From Streptomyces violaceoruber (lineage in GTDB: Bacteria > Actinomycetota > Actinomycetes > Streptomycetales > Streptomycetaceae): a DNA stretch of 37,116 bases. The stretch covers positions 1-37,116 of the forward strand of contig JODI01000080.1 in assembly GCA_000720805.1 (NCBI GenBank). The letters run 5' to 3'. Made by a program: the position numbers and the translations under genes. Shown here piece by piece: positions 17,434-26,810 of this stretch (position 1 is the stretch's first letter; each line of letters starts with the position of its first letter). Below the pieces are notes generated by a model, which saw only the letters and a list, made by a program, of their open reading frames with translations, had not been told where the DNA came from and did no database searches.

Positions 17434-17970
17434 TCACCTCGTGAAGAACGTGTACGTCCAGGTTCCTGAGCCCTGGTACGCGGTGCGGAAGGAGTCGTAG
17501 GGAACGAATGACTGGCCGTATGCCGGGTCCTGAATGGCGAGGTACTTCTCGCGGACGGGAGGCTCGCCGACGACAAAGTCCGTGTAGCCGGTGATGACCG
17601 GGAAATGGCCCCCACCCTCGCTCCAGTCGATTTTCGTGGCCACGGGCCGGCGGGCTTCGATCTCAGTAGCCAACGTGGGCTGCAGAGGCTCCGGTCCGGG
17701 CTCCGCGCGCGCAAAGTGGCCGACCCGCGTCAAGGCCAGGTTGAGGTACCAAGGCCGGTCGCATCCGGCCGTCGACCCGTCGTCGCAGCAGGTCGTCCTG
17801 CCGAACTCCGCGTCGGCCAGCGTGCACTGTAGCCAGGGGCTCGCCGAGTCGTAGTACACGGCGATGCTGACCGCCGTCGCGGCCCAGCACCAATTAATCT
17901 GATCCTGACCCTGCATCACGAACGGGAACCCGCTCGCTGATCTGACGGACGGCTGGGACTTCACGGACAT
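17434..17970 (-). CDS. Papain-like (C39-like) cysteine protease
   Basis: 178 residues. ATG 17970 lies eight bases after AAGGAGG; a GTG one codon upstream is less well placed. The papain-like triad is visible: Gln/Cys in QGQDQINWCWAATAVSIAV (C28), His in EGGGHFPVITGY (H122) and Asp in IQDPAYG (D148). This matches the small Peptidase_C39_2/papain-like family, often found as maturation or toxin-release proteases in bacterial gene clusters. There is no signal peptide. Extra Cys (QCTL, TTCCDD, AGCDRP) may form disulfides or a metal site. It is the first gene of the minus-strand operon, so it may process one of the large proteins downstream. The substrate is unknown. Confidence 0.85.
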   Translation of the reverse strand: MSVKSQPSVRSASGFPFVMQGQDQINWCWAATAVSIAVYYDSASPWLQCTLADAEFGRTTCCDDGSTAGCDRPWYLNLALTRVGHFARAEPGPEPLQPTLATEIEARRPVATKIDWSEGGGHFPVITGYTDFVVGEPPVREKYLAIQDPAYGQSFVPYDSFRTAYQGSGTWTYTFFTR

Positions 17971-18440
17971 CACACCCGCCTCCTTGTTGCGTGCCGATCG
18001 ATATGGCCTGCCAAAGGCTTTTGTGCGGGCATTTGGGCTGCTCCCTGATGAGCGGGCGTGTGCGGCTCGTTTCTCATATCGCCACTTGGCCAGATGTCCT
18101 CAGGCCAGACGGCGAGACATACACTCGAGGTCTGCTGAAACTCTGGTGATGGCAACGCTCCGCCACCCCGTGTGCGCACCGTGTCAGCACCTAATAGGGC
18201 GCCTCGCGGCTGCGAGTTCCGCGCAATGTGGGGTCGATTGGAATCCCTGCCGCGTACCAAAATCAACGGTTCCACATCCAGGAGCAATCCGCATGCCAGG
18301 ACCTGGGGGGCGAGCATGGGCCAAGAGCTCGTCAGATTCCGCTTGGCCCCGGATCTTCTCTGCGCCAAGCCAGCGCCTGTTGAATCCGGCCTGCGGGTCC
18401 GGTTCATGTGCCCGCTGCGCTTCGACAACGGCACCGAGCG

Positions 18441-18515
18441 CGATACCTCGGCGATCTTCTCCACGGGCATGCCCTGTACCGACAGCAGCACCATCTGGGC
18501 CGCCGTCAAGTCACC
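18441..18515 (-). mobile_element. IS630-like transposase N-terminal scrap
   Basis: The 800-base stretch between the protease start and the NHL gene has no intact gene. On the minus strand DLTAAQMVLLSVQGMPVEK with IAEV following matches the helix-turn-helix start of IS630-type transposases; the family pattern stops after that. The rest of 17974-18660 shows nothing I can support apart from the protease ribosome site. Confidence 0.4.
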
Positions 18516-18659
18516 ACCGAGTTGGTCCGTCGGCCCTTGTCATCATCGATCTCCGGAACATGTACCTGCTCTGCCACGAGAACAGCAAGGCGTGTCCGCG
18601 CCGCTCGGACCGACACCCGGACGGCGCGTCACGATATGCCAACGTTGCCTGAAACGGCG

Positions 18660-19960
18660 CAGGTGTTGTCGCCAAAGTGTCACGCCCACATAAGGAGTGA
18701 TGCGAGGGTGACGGCGGCTTCGTAGGGCCTCGGTGCGGGCCGGCCCCTCGTTTCTTCGTCCGGGTAACCGGTCGAGTGGGGGAGTTCAGGCGGCGGGGAC
18801 GACCTTGACGCCGGTGAGGGCCCGGAAGGGCGGGCCTGATGCGAGGACGTGCTGGTCGCCGGTAGTCGGGTTCACCCGGAACAGGGTGGGCTCCCTGGTC
18901 AGGGCCTTGTTGTCGGTGATCAGCAGGCTGCCGTCGGCCTCGACAGCGATCGCGGCAGGGCTGTCGAAACTGCCGCCAGAGGACACGACGGTCTGCGCCC
19001 CGCTCACCGGATCCACCTTGATCACCCCACCGCTGAAACCCTCGAACGCGTTGGCGTCGGCGACCAGGATGTTGCCGTCGTGGTCGATCGCCACGTCCAC
19101 GGGGCTGACGAGCTCGCCGCCGGACGAGATCACCGTGCGTGTACCGCTGACAGGGTCGATCCGGACCACTCGGGATGCGGGGGGCTCCGGGACTGGACCG
19201 GCTTGCTCAACCAGCACGATGGTGCCGTCGGCGGCCACGCACAACCCGCAGGGACGCAGAGGATCGACCGTGGCGTCGCTCACCGACAGGACGGTCTGCT
19301 CCCCGGTGACAGGGTTGACCCGAATGACGGCGCCCGGGCCTTTGGAGAAGAGATCGGCCACGAGGATGTTGCCGTCGCTCTCCACAGCAACGGCGATCGG
19401 GGCGACGAAGTTCCCCTCGGACGACACCGTGGTCTGCGTCGTCTTTCCGTCGGACCTGGAGAGACGCAGCAGCGTGCCGGTGCCGGGATGGTGTCGGTCC
19501 TTGGTCACCAAGACTTTGCCATCGGCTTCGACAGCGATCCCGGTCGCTCCCACGAGGTCGCCGCCCAGGGCGAAGAAGAATCCCGGAAGGCCCGTGCCTG
19601 GGTCGACGAAGTGCACCCCGCCCTGGCAGCCGAAGGCGTCCGAATCGGAGATCAGGATGGTACCGGCGGGGAGTCTGTTCTTGGCGGTCACGACGGCTCC
19701 TCGAGGAAGGGAGCGAGGGAAGACGCCTCACTCAACCCCAGGCCCCGCCGCCGCCTGCCGAACCGGGCCGCGCCACGCCGCGCGGCGGGCGGTGAACCGC
19801 CCGATCGCAGCATCGCGTCAGCCGCCGAGGCCGTCCTCGACATCGCGGGCCGGGGCAGCAGCGGCCGCACAAGTTCCCACTCAGCATCGGTCAGTTCATC
19901 GCGGCGTATCACCACTCCGTGATCCACCACCCAAGATCATTTTGACGACACCCTAGGCCC
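18660..19960 (-). mobile_element. IS5-like element ends enclosing an NHL gene
   Basis: On the minus strand the right end carries an IS5-family transposase start at about 19909 (VIRRDELTDAEWELVRPLL then PRPAMSR). The left end carries its usual C-terminus, PYEAAVTLASLLMWA and stop, at about 18674-18720. The tips are similar inverted sequences: GGTGTCGTCAAAATG read inward from the right and GGTGTTGTCGCCAAAG from the left. The middle of the transposase is replaced by the 301-codon gene 18786-19691. Whether this is a passenger-gene transposon or recombination between two copies cannot be decided here. Confidence 0.55.
18786..19691 (-). CDS. NHL/SMP-30-like beta-propeller protein
   Basis: 301 residues. 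GTG 19691 follows GAGGAG at five bases. The protein is built from about six repeats of some 45-50 residues with the NHL pattern: GIAVEADGKVLVTKD, AVAVESDGNILVADL, GLCVAADGTIVLVEQ, DVAIDHDGNILVADA, AIAVEADGSLLITDN, each followed by a RVNPVTGEQTVLS-like strand. This predicts a six-bladed propeller. No signal peptide or catalytic residue set is seen; related Vgb-type propellers include lyases, but most are binding scaffolds. It lies between two halves of an IS5-type element and reads in the same direction as the transposase. Confidence 0.75.
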   Translation of the reverse strand: MTAKNRLPAGTILISDSDAFGCQGGVHFVDPGTGLPGFFFALGGDLVGATGIAVEADGKVLVTKDRHHPGTGTLLRLSRSDGKTTQTTVSSEGNFVAPIAVAVESDGNILVADLFSKGPGAVIRVNPVTGEQTVLSVSDATVDPLRPCGLCVAADGTIVLVEQAGPVPEPPASRVVRIDPVSGTRTVISSGGELVSPVDVAIDHDGNILVADANAFEGFSGGVIKVDPVSGAQTVVSSGGSFDSPAAIAVEADGSLLITDNKALTREPTLFRVNPTTGDQHVLASGPPFRALTGVKVVPAA

Positions 19961-19975
19961 AATGCCCGACCGGCA

Positions 19976-22093
19976 CTACACCATGTCGAAGACACCGGCG
20001 ACCTTGTCTGCGGCGGTGATCAGCAATGCGCCCTCCGCGCTGTAGGCGATCGCCCGGGCGTTCGTACCCGGCAGGCGCCGATCCTCCTGTCCGGTCGTGG
20101 CGTCGATGATCACCACCGCCGGTATGTCGGAGGCGATCGCCAGTCGAGATGTGGTGGGGCTGAACGCGATCGCGTTGATTGCCGCAGGCTCCACCCGTGG
20201 GGCGATGAGCAACGTAGGGCTTGCCCCCGACAGTTGCCACACCCGCACGGTGTTGTCGGGCTGCCCTGTCGCCGTGGCCAGCAATGCTCCGTCCCGGCTG
20301 AACGCGACGGCGACCACCGCTGTGGGATGCCCGATCTCGGGGCGCACCGTATTGGTCGGCGCATGGATCAGGTGGACGCTCCCGTCGTCGTTGGCCGTGG
20401 CGAGCAGGGGTTCCGAGGGACTGAAGACGATCTGCCGGATCTGTCCGTCGTGCGGGAAGGCTTTGCGGACGGTGCCGTCCGCAGCGTCGAGCAGCCGGGT
20501 CTGTCGGTCCGTGCATCCGATGGCGACGAACCGATCGTCGGCGCTGATTGAGACCCGTGTGACGGCACTGGGCTGCGGGCTCTTCCACAACGGCCGGTGA
20601 TTCTCGGGGTCCTCGCTGATGGTGAGGTGCCGCGTGAACAAACGGACGTTCTTGTCGCCGCCGCCCGTGCCTGTGGCGATCAGATTTGCGGTGCGCGGGC
20701 TGACCGCGGCGGCATTTACCGGGACGGAGTTATGGGTTGCGCGCCACTGGGCTTCGCCCATCAGATTGAACGCCCGCAGCACCGAGTCGCTGCCCGCCAC
20801 CACGAAGTAGTCGGCAGTGGGACTGAGCGTCAGCGTGCTAACAATTCCGGGAATCGGTCGCTCCCGGACGAGTTCGCCCGTGTTCGAGTTGAAGATGGTC
20901 ACGGTTTGCTTCGTGCCCGCCGATACCGCGATCGCCCGTTTCGCCGCTCCCGCTATCTGGACCGCCGTCACCGGGCCGTTGAGATCGCGACGCGAGCGCA
21001 GATGCGCGGCACGATGTCCGGTGCCGAAGATCCGCACGAAACCGGACAACGGATTCTCCCGCATGCCAGTCATGGCGAAGCCGTCACCGGCCGGGCTGAA
21101 CCACACACCAGGGCGGAACCTAACGCCACCAGCTGTTGGCAGGGATTGCTGGAAAACCACCGCGCCGGAGCGGGTTTCCAGAATCGTCAGTAGCTCGCTC
21201 AGGACCGCGGCATAAGAGTTGTCGGGGCCAAAGGACAGTTCCCGCGGGGTTCCCAAGCTGATGTGTGGGGTGAAACATGGCAGGCCTGTCAGGGTGTCGA
21301 ACACCGCGAACATTTTCGCGTCGGCCACCGAGAGCAACCGGCAGTCCTTGCTGAACGTGAACCGACGCGTTGCCTGGTCGAAGAAATGTCCGTCGGGCAT
21401 CTGAAGGCCGATCGTCGACACGAGGGCACCATCAGAGACCTCGAAACGCTCGATCACCAGTCCGTCCCACGTGAATCCAGCGACGCTGGCACCGTCCGGT
21501 AGGAAAGCTAGCGCATCGATCGGCAGGCTGGTCGTCAAAGTCGATACCACTTCACCGGTTTCTGTCGAAGCCAGTTGATGCCCACCAGTCAGCAGCAACG
21601 TCGAATCGGGGCTGAACACCGTCTTCTCCCCAAACGGCTTGGCCCACCGCGGTGCACCCCCCTTGCGGGCGTCGTACACTGCGGTCTCGGGAGCCGACCC
21701 GAAGTGTCTGCGCACCGACACCCAATCGCCGTTCGGACTGAACGCCGGGTGCAACCCGCCCGGCACCGCGCTCCAGACGATGCCGCCGGAGCGAGGGTCG
21801 ATCACCCGAATCTGTCCCGCGATGCCAGGGTCCGGTGAAGTGCTGACATAGGTCCAGGCGATCTCGGTACCATCGGAACTTGCCGCCAATCCGAGCGGGA
21901 AAGCGCCGACGTCCAGGACGCTGTGCAATCGCCTGCCGGTCGCGGAGTCCAGGACGACGAACCCGCCCGGTTGATCAGCCCGGCGCGACCAGACCGCCGC
22001 GAGCCAGGCACCCGCCGGATCCCACACAAGGTGTTCGACATGATGCGGAAAATCGGCGGAGGCAATGAGATCACCGAACGACGCACGCGCCAT
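19976..22093 (-). CDS. WD40/YVTN-like beta-propeller protein
   Basis: 705 residues from ATG 22093 (MARASFGDLIASADFPHH). No ribosome site is obvious; a GTG at 22141 in frame is an alternative. Many WD-type blades are visible, clearest near the C-terminus (VAFSRDGALLATATGQ then DNTVRVWQLSG; VFSPSEPLLATANDDGS then VHLIHAP; RVSISADDRFVAIGCTD), enough for two seven-bladed propellers. No kinase, caspase or NTPase domain is attached, and no signal peptide or membrane helix is seen. It probably acts as a protein-binding platform. It lies just upstream of the IS5/NHL unit and in line with the protease operon, but is separated from it by about 2 kb. Confidence 0.8.
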   Translation of the reverse strand: MARASFGDLIASADFPHHVEHLVWDPAGAWLAAVWSRRADQPGGFVVLDSATGRRLHSVLDVGAFPLGLAASSDGTEIAWTYVSTSPDPGIAGQIRVIDPRSGGIVWSAVPGGLHPAFSPNGDWVSVRRHFGSAPETAVYDARKGGAPRWAKPFGEKTVFSPDSTLLLTGGHQLASTETGEVVSTLTTSLPIDALAFLPDGASVAGFTWDGLVIERFEVSDGALVSTIGLQMPDGHFFDQATRRFTFSKDCRLLSVADAKMFAVFDTLTGLPCFTPHISLGTPRELSFGPDNSYAAVLSELLTILETRSGAVVFQQSLPTAGGVRFRPGVWFSPAGDGFAMTGMRENPLSGFVRIFGTGHRAAHLRSRRDLNGPVTAVQIAGAAKRAIAVSAGTKQTVTIFNSNTGELVRERPIPGIVSTLTLSPTADYFVVAGSDSVLRAFNLMGEAQWRATHNSVPVNAAAVSPRTANLIATGTGGGDKNVRLFTRHLTISEDPENHRPLWKSPQPSAVTRVSISADDRFVAIGCTDRQTRLLDAADGTVRKAFPHDGQIRQIVFSPSEPLLATANDDGSVHLIHAPTNTVRPEIGHPTAVVAVAFSRDGALLATATGQPDNTVRVWQLSGASPTLLIAPRVEPAAINAIAFSPTTSRLAIASDIPAVVIIDATTGQEDRRLPGTNARAIAYSAEGALLITAADKVAGVFDMV

Positions 22094-22357
22094 AGTTTTA
22101 GCATGCGCCGGACCGTGGTGCGCCGCACCTTGCGGTGACACCGGCAGTACGGCTGCGGAGAAGAGGACGACGGTCCTGAGTCGGCAGACCGATTAGGCCG
22201 ACCGGGGCAGCGAAGACGTTGTCACGGCTCGCGGTGCGGCTCCGGCTGCGGGTGAGCCTCCTGGGCATAAGGATTATCGCGACTCGCACCGCCCAGCGCG
22301 CCGCCGTCCGAGCGGCGGCCCGACTGAGGGGTGGGACCGCCGCTGCACTGTGGGACG

Positions 22358-22926
22358 TCACGGGACGGCGCCGGCGGTGTTCTCGGTCCTGATCAACTGG
22401 CGGATGCTGGTGCGCGCGGCGGCGAGGTCGTCCTGGGCCTCGCTGAGCTGTTCAGTCAGGTCCTTGACCTGGGCCAAGGCCTCGTCACGTTCGGCCTGTA
22501 GACGCTGGTGCTCCGCCGTGAGTTCATCAACGCGGGTGCCGAGGTCGGCGGCTCCAAACTGGTCGAGCTGCTGGCCGAGGCTGCGGCGGACTGTGCGTTT
22601 GAGGCTCTCGACTTCTTGCCGCAGGCGCCGGTTGTCCTCTTGGAGGAGTTGCTTCTCCACCTTCCATCCGGACGGTTCCTTGGCGCTGGCGCGGGCGTTG
22701 TTGGCTGCGGCGCGTCCCTGGCGTCGGCGGGCGTCCTCGATGTGCTCGCGCACGCCCTCGGCGTAGACGAGCCAATGAGAGACATTCGCGGCGCGCGCGA
22801 CCCCGGTGAAGGTGACCGGTTCGTCGTCCGCGACCAGCTGGTCGACAATGGACAGAACGCGAGTGCGCTTGTCGCGCGAGTCCTTCTGCCGCGCCTCGCG
22901 CAGGCGGGTGTGCGGGACTCACTCAT
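22358..22926 (-). pseudogene. DUF6262/TnpC-like protein, frameshifted near the start
   Basis: DUF6262 proteins accompany Tn554-like tyrosine recombinases as the third, accessory gene. The coding frame reads RLREARQKDSRDKRT, VTFTGVARAANVSHWLVYA, then a long coiled coil (WKVEKQLLQEDNRRLRQEVE ... LTAEHQRLQAERDEALAQVK) ending IRTENTAGAVP. The natural start is the ATG at 22926, overlapping the recombinase stop, but it is one base out of frame; a single missing base between 22905 and 22920 would join them. Without it only a GTG at 22753 remains (131 residues), which loses the helix-turn-helix-like part. Confidence 0.65.
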
Positions 22927-24207
22927 CGGAACTTCTCCGGGCGGGAATGGAGGGGACGGGCAGGACGGGTGGGGGTGCCGCGGCGCGGACCTTGCGCAGG
23001 ACAGCAGATGCCTCTTCGAGGTGGCGCCGATCCTCCTCGGGCATCACCTCGATCTGGCGGCGGAGGCTAGTGACGACGTTCTGGAAGGAGTCGATCTGGT
23101 CACTGAAGTTGCGAACGACGAACTCCGCGGTCCCCAGGGCCCGGGCCATCTCGCGGTCAGCCTTGAGAGCCCGAATGTGGTCCTCAACCGCGGGAAGGAA
23201 GGAGGGGTCGGGGCGGTAGAAGGCGCACCCGGAGCACTGAAAGCGGATCGGGCAACTACCGCCGCCGGCCTTCACATTGGACGGCTCTTTGCAGTTGCCG
23301 AAGGCACGGCGACCGAGCGCGCCTCGTACGCTGTCGCAGACGGTGTCGGCGCCTGATTGCCGGACCGGTCGACCACGTGCTGGCGCATCGTCTCGACGGC
23401 CTTGCGGCGCTTCTCCATCGACACCTTGAAGTACCCCAACGTGGTTTCTGCCGATTTGTGATCCATGAGGTCACGCAGGGTGTTCAGTTCGGTGCCGGCG
23501 TCCGCGTGGCGCTGGGCGTAGGTGTGGCGGAAGGCGTAGGCGAAGATGCGGCTGCGGTCGAACGGCAGTAGGTTGCCGTCCTTGTCCACGGTGTCGGTGA
23601 GCAGTTCCGGCAGGCTGTCGACCCAGCGCCGGAGCATCTTGGCGACGGTGTCCGAGTCGATGCACGCGTCATAGCCGTGGCGTGCGGCGGGGAACAGGAA
23701 GGTCCTCGATCGGGCTGGGACCTTCCGGGACCGGCGGATCGCGAGCCACTCCTGGATGGCGAAGGCCGTCTCCCTGCCGATCTCCAGGCGGCGTCGGTTA
23801 CGGCGGGCCTTGTGGTTGTCCCAGATCAAGATGTACTCGTTGTCCTGCGCTTCGAGGCAGTCCATACGGAGCCAGCGCACCTCCCACGGACGGCGGCCGG
23901 TGTCGCGCAGCAGGATGTAGACGGTGCGCAGCATTGCCCTGACCACGTCGGGCGCCATGTCCGCGTAGGCGAAGTCGGCGCCGATCAAGTGGACTTGGGC
24001 ATCAAGCTGAGCGACGACATACTCCGGGATGGCCTTGCCGGCCATGTCCTCGGCGGAGTCCTCGTACGGGATCTTGTGGTGCGGATGGCGGGCGAAGACA
24101 GAGGCGACATGGTCGAGGATCTGAAGGCGCCGCCCGAAGTCGAGCAACTGGCAGAAGTGTGCGAGGAGCTCGGCGCGGGACGCGTAGGCGAGGGTGCCCC
24201 GCGGCAC
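22919..24207 (-). pseudogene. Tn554-like tyrosine recombinase, 5'-truncated and frameshifted
   Basis: The catalytic half is present: first Arg in LLRDTGRRPWEVRWLRMDCL, Lys in WDNHKARRNRRR, second Arg in YAFRHTYAQR, His in LMDHKSAETTL and nucleophile Tyr in GYFKVS. The usual HxxR His is Tyr here. The frame ends early at 23272. The expected tail (NVKAGGGSCPIRFQCSGC, a zinc-finger-like end) lies in the next frame down to 22919, joined by one missing C near 23303. Upstream, family sequence stops at about 24207, where the zinc-ribbon gene begins on the other strand. Normal TnpB-like enzymes are about twice as long. Probably inactive. Confidence 0.7.
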
Positions 24208-26598
24208 TCCGGGACGAGAAAGGGGCCTGGTGCCGTCTCTGCCGGTCAAGGGATCTGGCTGAGCCGTGCTGCGTCTGCGGGCGGGGCGGGAAAGTTGCAG
24301 AACGGCGAGCCGGGAAGCCGGTCTGCTGTCGCTGCTGGCAGCGCGAGCGCCGCATCCCGCGGCCGTGTCACGTCTGCGGCCGCGTCCTGAAGGCCACGAA
24401 GAACACCCCCACGGGGCGGATGTGTTACACCTGCTATCGAAGGACTCTGCCCAAGGAGGCCTGCTGGGTCTGTGGTCGCATGGTCGTGGCCTCGGCTCAC
24501 ACCGAAGAGGGGTGCTTGGTGCGAAACCTGTCGCAAGCGGGCACTCGCCGAGCCGTGCTCCCGCTGCGGCATCACCCGGACGATCACTGCCCGCGAGGAG
24601 GACGGGAACCCGGTCTGCAGTGCCTGCTACCAGCGGGAACATCGCGGTGATCGGCCCCGGCACCAGTGCGTCGACTGCAGCGAGATGAAAGCCGTGGACC
24701 GGATCGCAGACGACGGACCGCTCTGCGAGAAGTGCAACAACCGGCGGGCGCCCATCGTGCTCTGCCCGCGTTGCGGCAAGCACCGCAAGATCGGCGTGTT
24801 GAGTACCGGGGTCTGCCGGGCCTGCACGCAGCAGACGCGGCCTCGCGAGCCATGTCGCATCTGTCGCCGGAGCATGCCGGTCTCCGTCCGCGACACCGAG
24901 GGCCAGCCCTGGTGCGACAACTGCCGTCGTCGCGACTGCGCGGAACCGTGCTCCGGCTGCGGCATCACGAAGGTGGTCACCGCCCGTGACGCCCGTGGAC
25001 CGTGGTGCTCGACCTGCTGGCAGCACGCTCGCCCTGGTCCCACCTGCGGCGACTGCGGGCAGAGCCCGTCCATGCCGATGCCGAGCTGGGACGGCACACC
25101 CCGTTGCGTCTCGTGCTACGGGGCCGCGAGCGTCCCCTGCAGCCGCTGCGGGACGCTCGCCAGAGCCGAGCGTCGCTGGCCGGAAGGTCCGGTCTGCTTG
25201 CCCTGCGTCGACGAGGTCCGCTTCACCCACGCAGACTGCCACCGATGCGGCCGACTGGCGGCCGTCTTCCGCCAGGAGGAAGCAGGTCCGCTCTGCCCGG
25301 AGTGCGCCGAAGTCAACTTCGCCTACCGCTGCCCGACGTGCAGCGCGATGGGGAGACTTCTGCACGGTCAGTGCCCTCGTTGTCGGGCTCTGCAGGAGCT
25401 CGACGAGACGTTCGCCGGCCCCGACGGCCAACGCTCGCACCAGCTCGCCCCGCTGGCCGCAGTCCTGGAGCAGTACGAGCAGCCGTACTCTCTGGTCCTC
25501 TACCTGCGACGGCCCGGCGGACAGCTGATCCGGGCGATGGCCAGCGGTGACCTGGAATGCTCGCACGAGGCTCTGGACGCCCTGCAACAAACAGCGTCCG
25601 TTCAGCACCTACGCGGATTGCTGGTGCTTGCCGAAGTGCTGGAGCCTCGCGAGGAGCAACTTGCCCAGTTCAAGCGGGACATCAAGGTGTGTCTCGACGA
25701 GGTGACGGATCTGCACGACAGGACTGTACTTGCGCGATACGCACGCTGGCATCTCATGCCCCTCGCTCACCACCGCCTCGAACGGTCCGGTCTCAACCGG
25801 TTCCAGCGCGAGCACCTCCGCCGGAAGCTGCAGACGGCACACGTGTTGCTCACCCACATTCGCCGTCGCGGCAGCACTCTCGACAAGGTCACCCAGACCC
25901 TCGTCGACCGATGGCTGATCGCAAACAAGAGCCGCCAGAACCAGGCCCGATCGTTTCTGCTCTGGGCCGCCACCTGCAACCTGATCCCCCCGAACGTCGC
26001 GATCGCCACCGCGACCAGGACCGTCAACCGGTCGATCATGAGCGATGCCGACCGGATCCTCACCGCTCTCCACTTGGAGACCGACGAGTCCGAGCACATC
26101 TCCGACCGTGTCGCCGGCTGTCTCGTCCTGCAATACGGGCTGCGAACCGACCGACTGGTGAACCTCACGACCGACCACGTCCTGGTCCACCCAGAGGAAC
26201 CCGGCGTCCTCGGTCTAGAACTCGGTCGGGACCCGCTCTGGCTCCGGCCGCGGCTGTCGGCACTGCTCCAACGGCTGATCAACGAACGACGCCCACTGGC
26301 CGCCCCGCTCAGGACTCGCGAGACGCCCTACCTCTTCCCCGGCCTCCGCCCCGACCAGCCCTTGGCCTCCGTCACCCTGCAGAGACGACTGACCCGCCTG
26401 GGCATCCCCAGCACCAGCAAGGCTCGCAACGGCGCCTGGCTCGCCATGGTTGGCGCCGTCCACTGGAAGATGCTCGCCGACCTCCTCGGCCTCGCTGACG
26501 GCACAGCCCACAACTGGCACAAGATCAACGGGGGAGACCGGGCCAGCTACGTCGCCAGCCGCCTGCGCGCAGTCCAAGCACCAACCAGTCCAGAGTGA
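24159..26598 (+). pseudogene. Zinc-ribbon-array protein with recombinase-like C-terminus, frameshifted
   Basis: About 12 consecutive CxxC...CxxC units form the first half (such as WCRLCRSRDLAEPCCVCG, CYTCYRRTLPKEACWVCG, CDNCRRRDCAEPCSGCG). The first three lie in the frame open from 24159; the rest continue in the next frame to 26598. Dropping one G from GGGG near 24507 joins TEEG to AWCETC exactly. The second half is all-helical (LARYARWHLMPLAHHRLE, QYGLRTDRLVNLTTDHV, MLADLLGLADGTAHNWHK), like the XerD-type proteins carried with Streptomyces recombinase trios; it keeps an Arg-I-like residue but no Tyr nucleophile, so it is likely a DNA-binding partner rather than an enzyme. The N-terminus seems cut at the junction near 24207. 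From the second frame alone a protein from about 24472 could be made. Confidence 0.65.
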
Positions 26599-26810
26599 AA
26601 GCGGTCGGCTCAAAGCGCTTGCCGTTGGCTGTCGTGGACGGTGCCGCAGAGAAGCCGACGAGGGGGCAGTCCGTTCACGTCCAGTGTTCTTCCCAGATCC
26701 TCGTTGTCACGCCCCGTGCGCTGATTGTGCGGCAATAGACGCCAGGGCCGTGTGAGTGAGGCTGCAGTGTTGCGCCGAGGGAGACGATCCATCGTGGCAA
26801 AGCTGTAGAC

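Noticed and set aside
22115..22357. Open frame 22098-22361 on the minus strand between the WD40 and DUF6262 genes
   Set aside because: No ribosome site, Arg/Ala-rich, overlaps the WD40 start; no feature supported in this gap.
23272..25608. A 778-residue minus-strand recombinase
   Set aside because: The first 460 residues are the antisense of the zinc-ribbon gene and have no recombinase features; real family sequence starts at about 24207.
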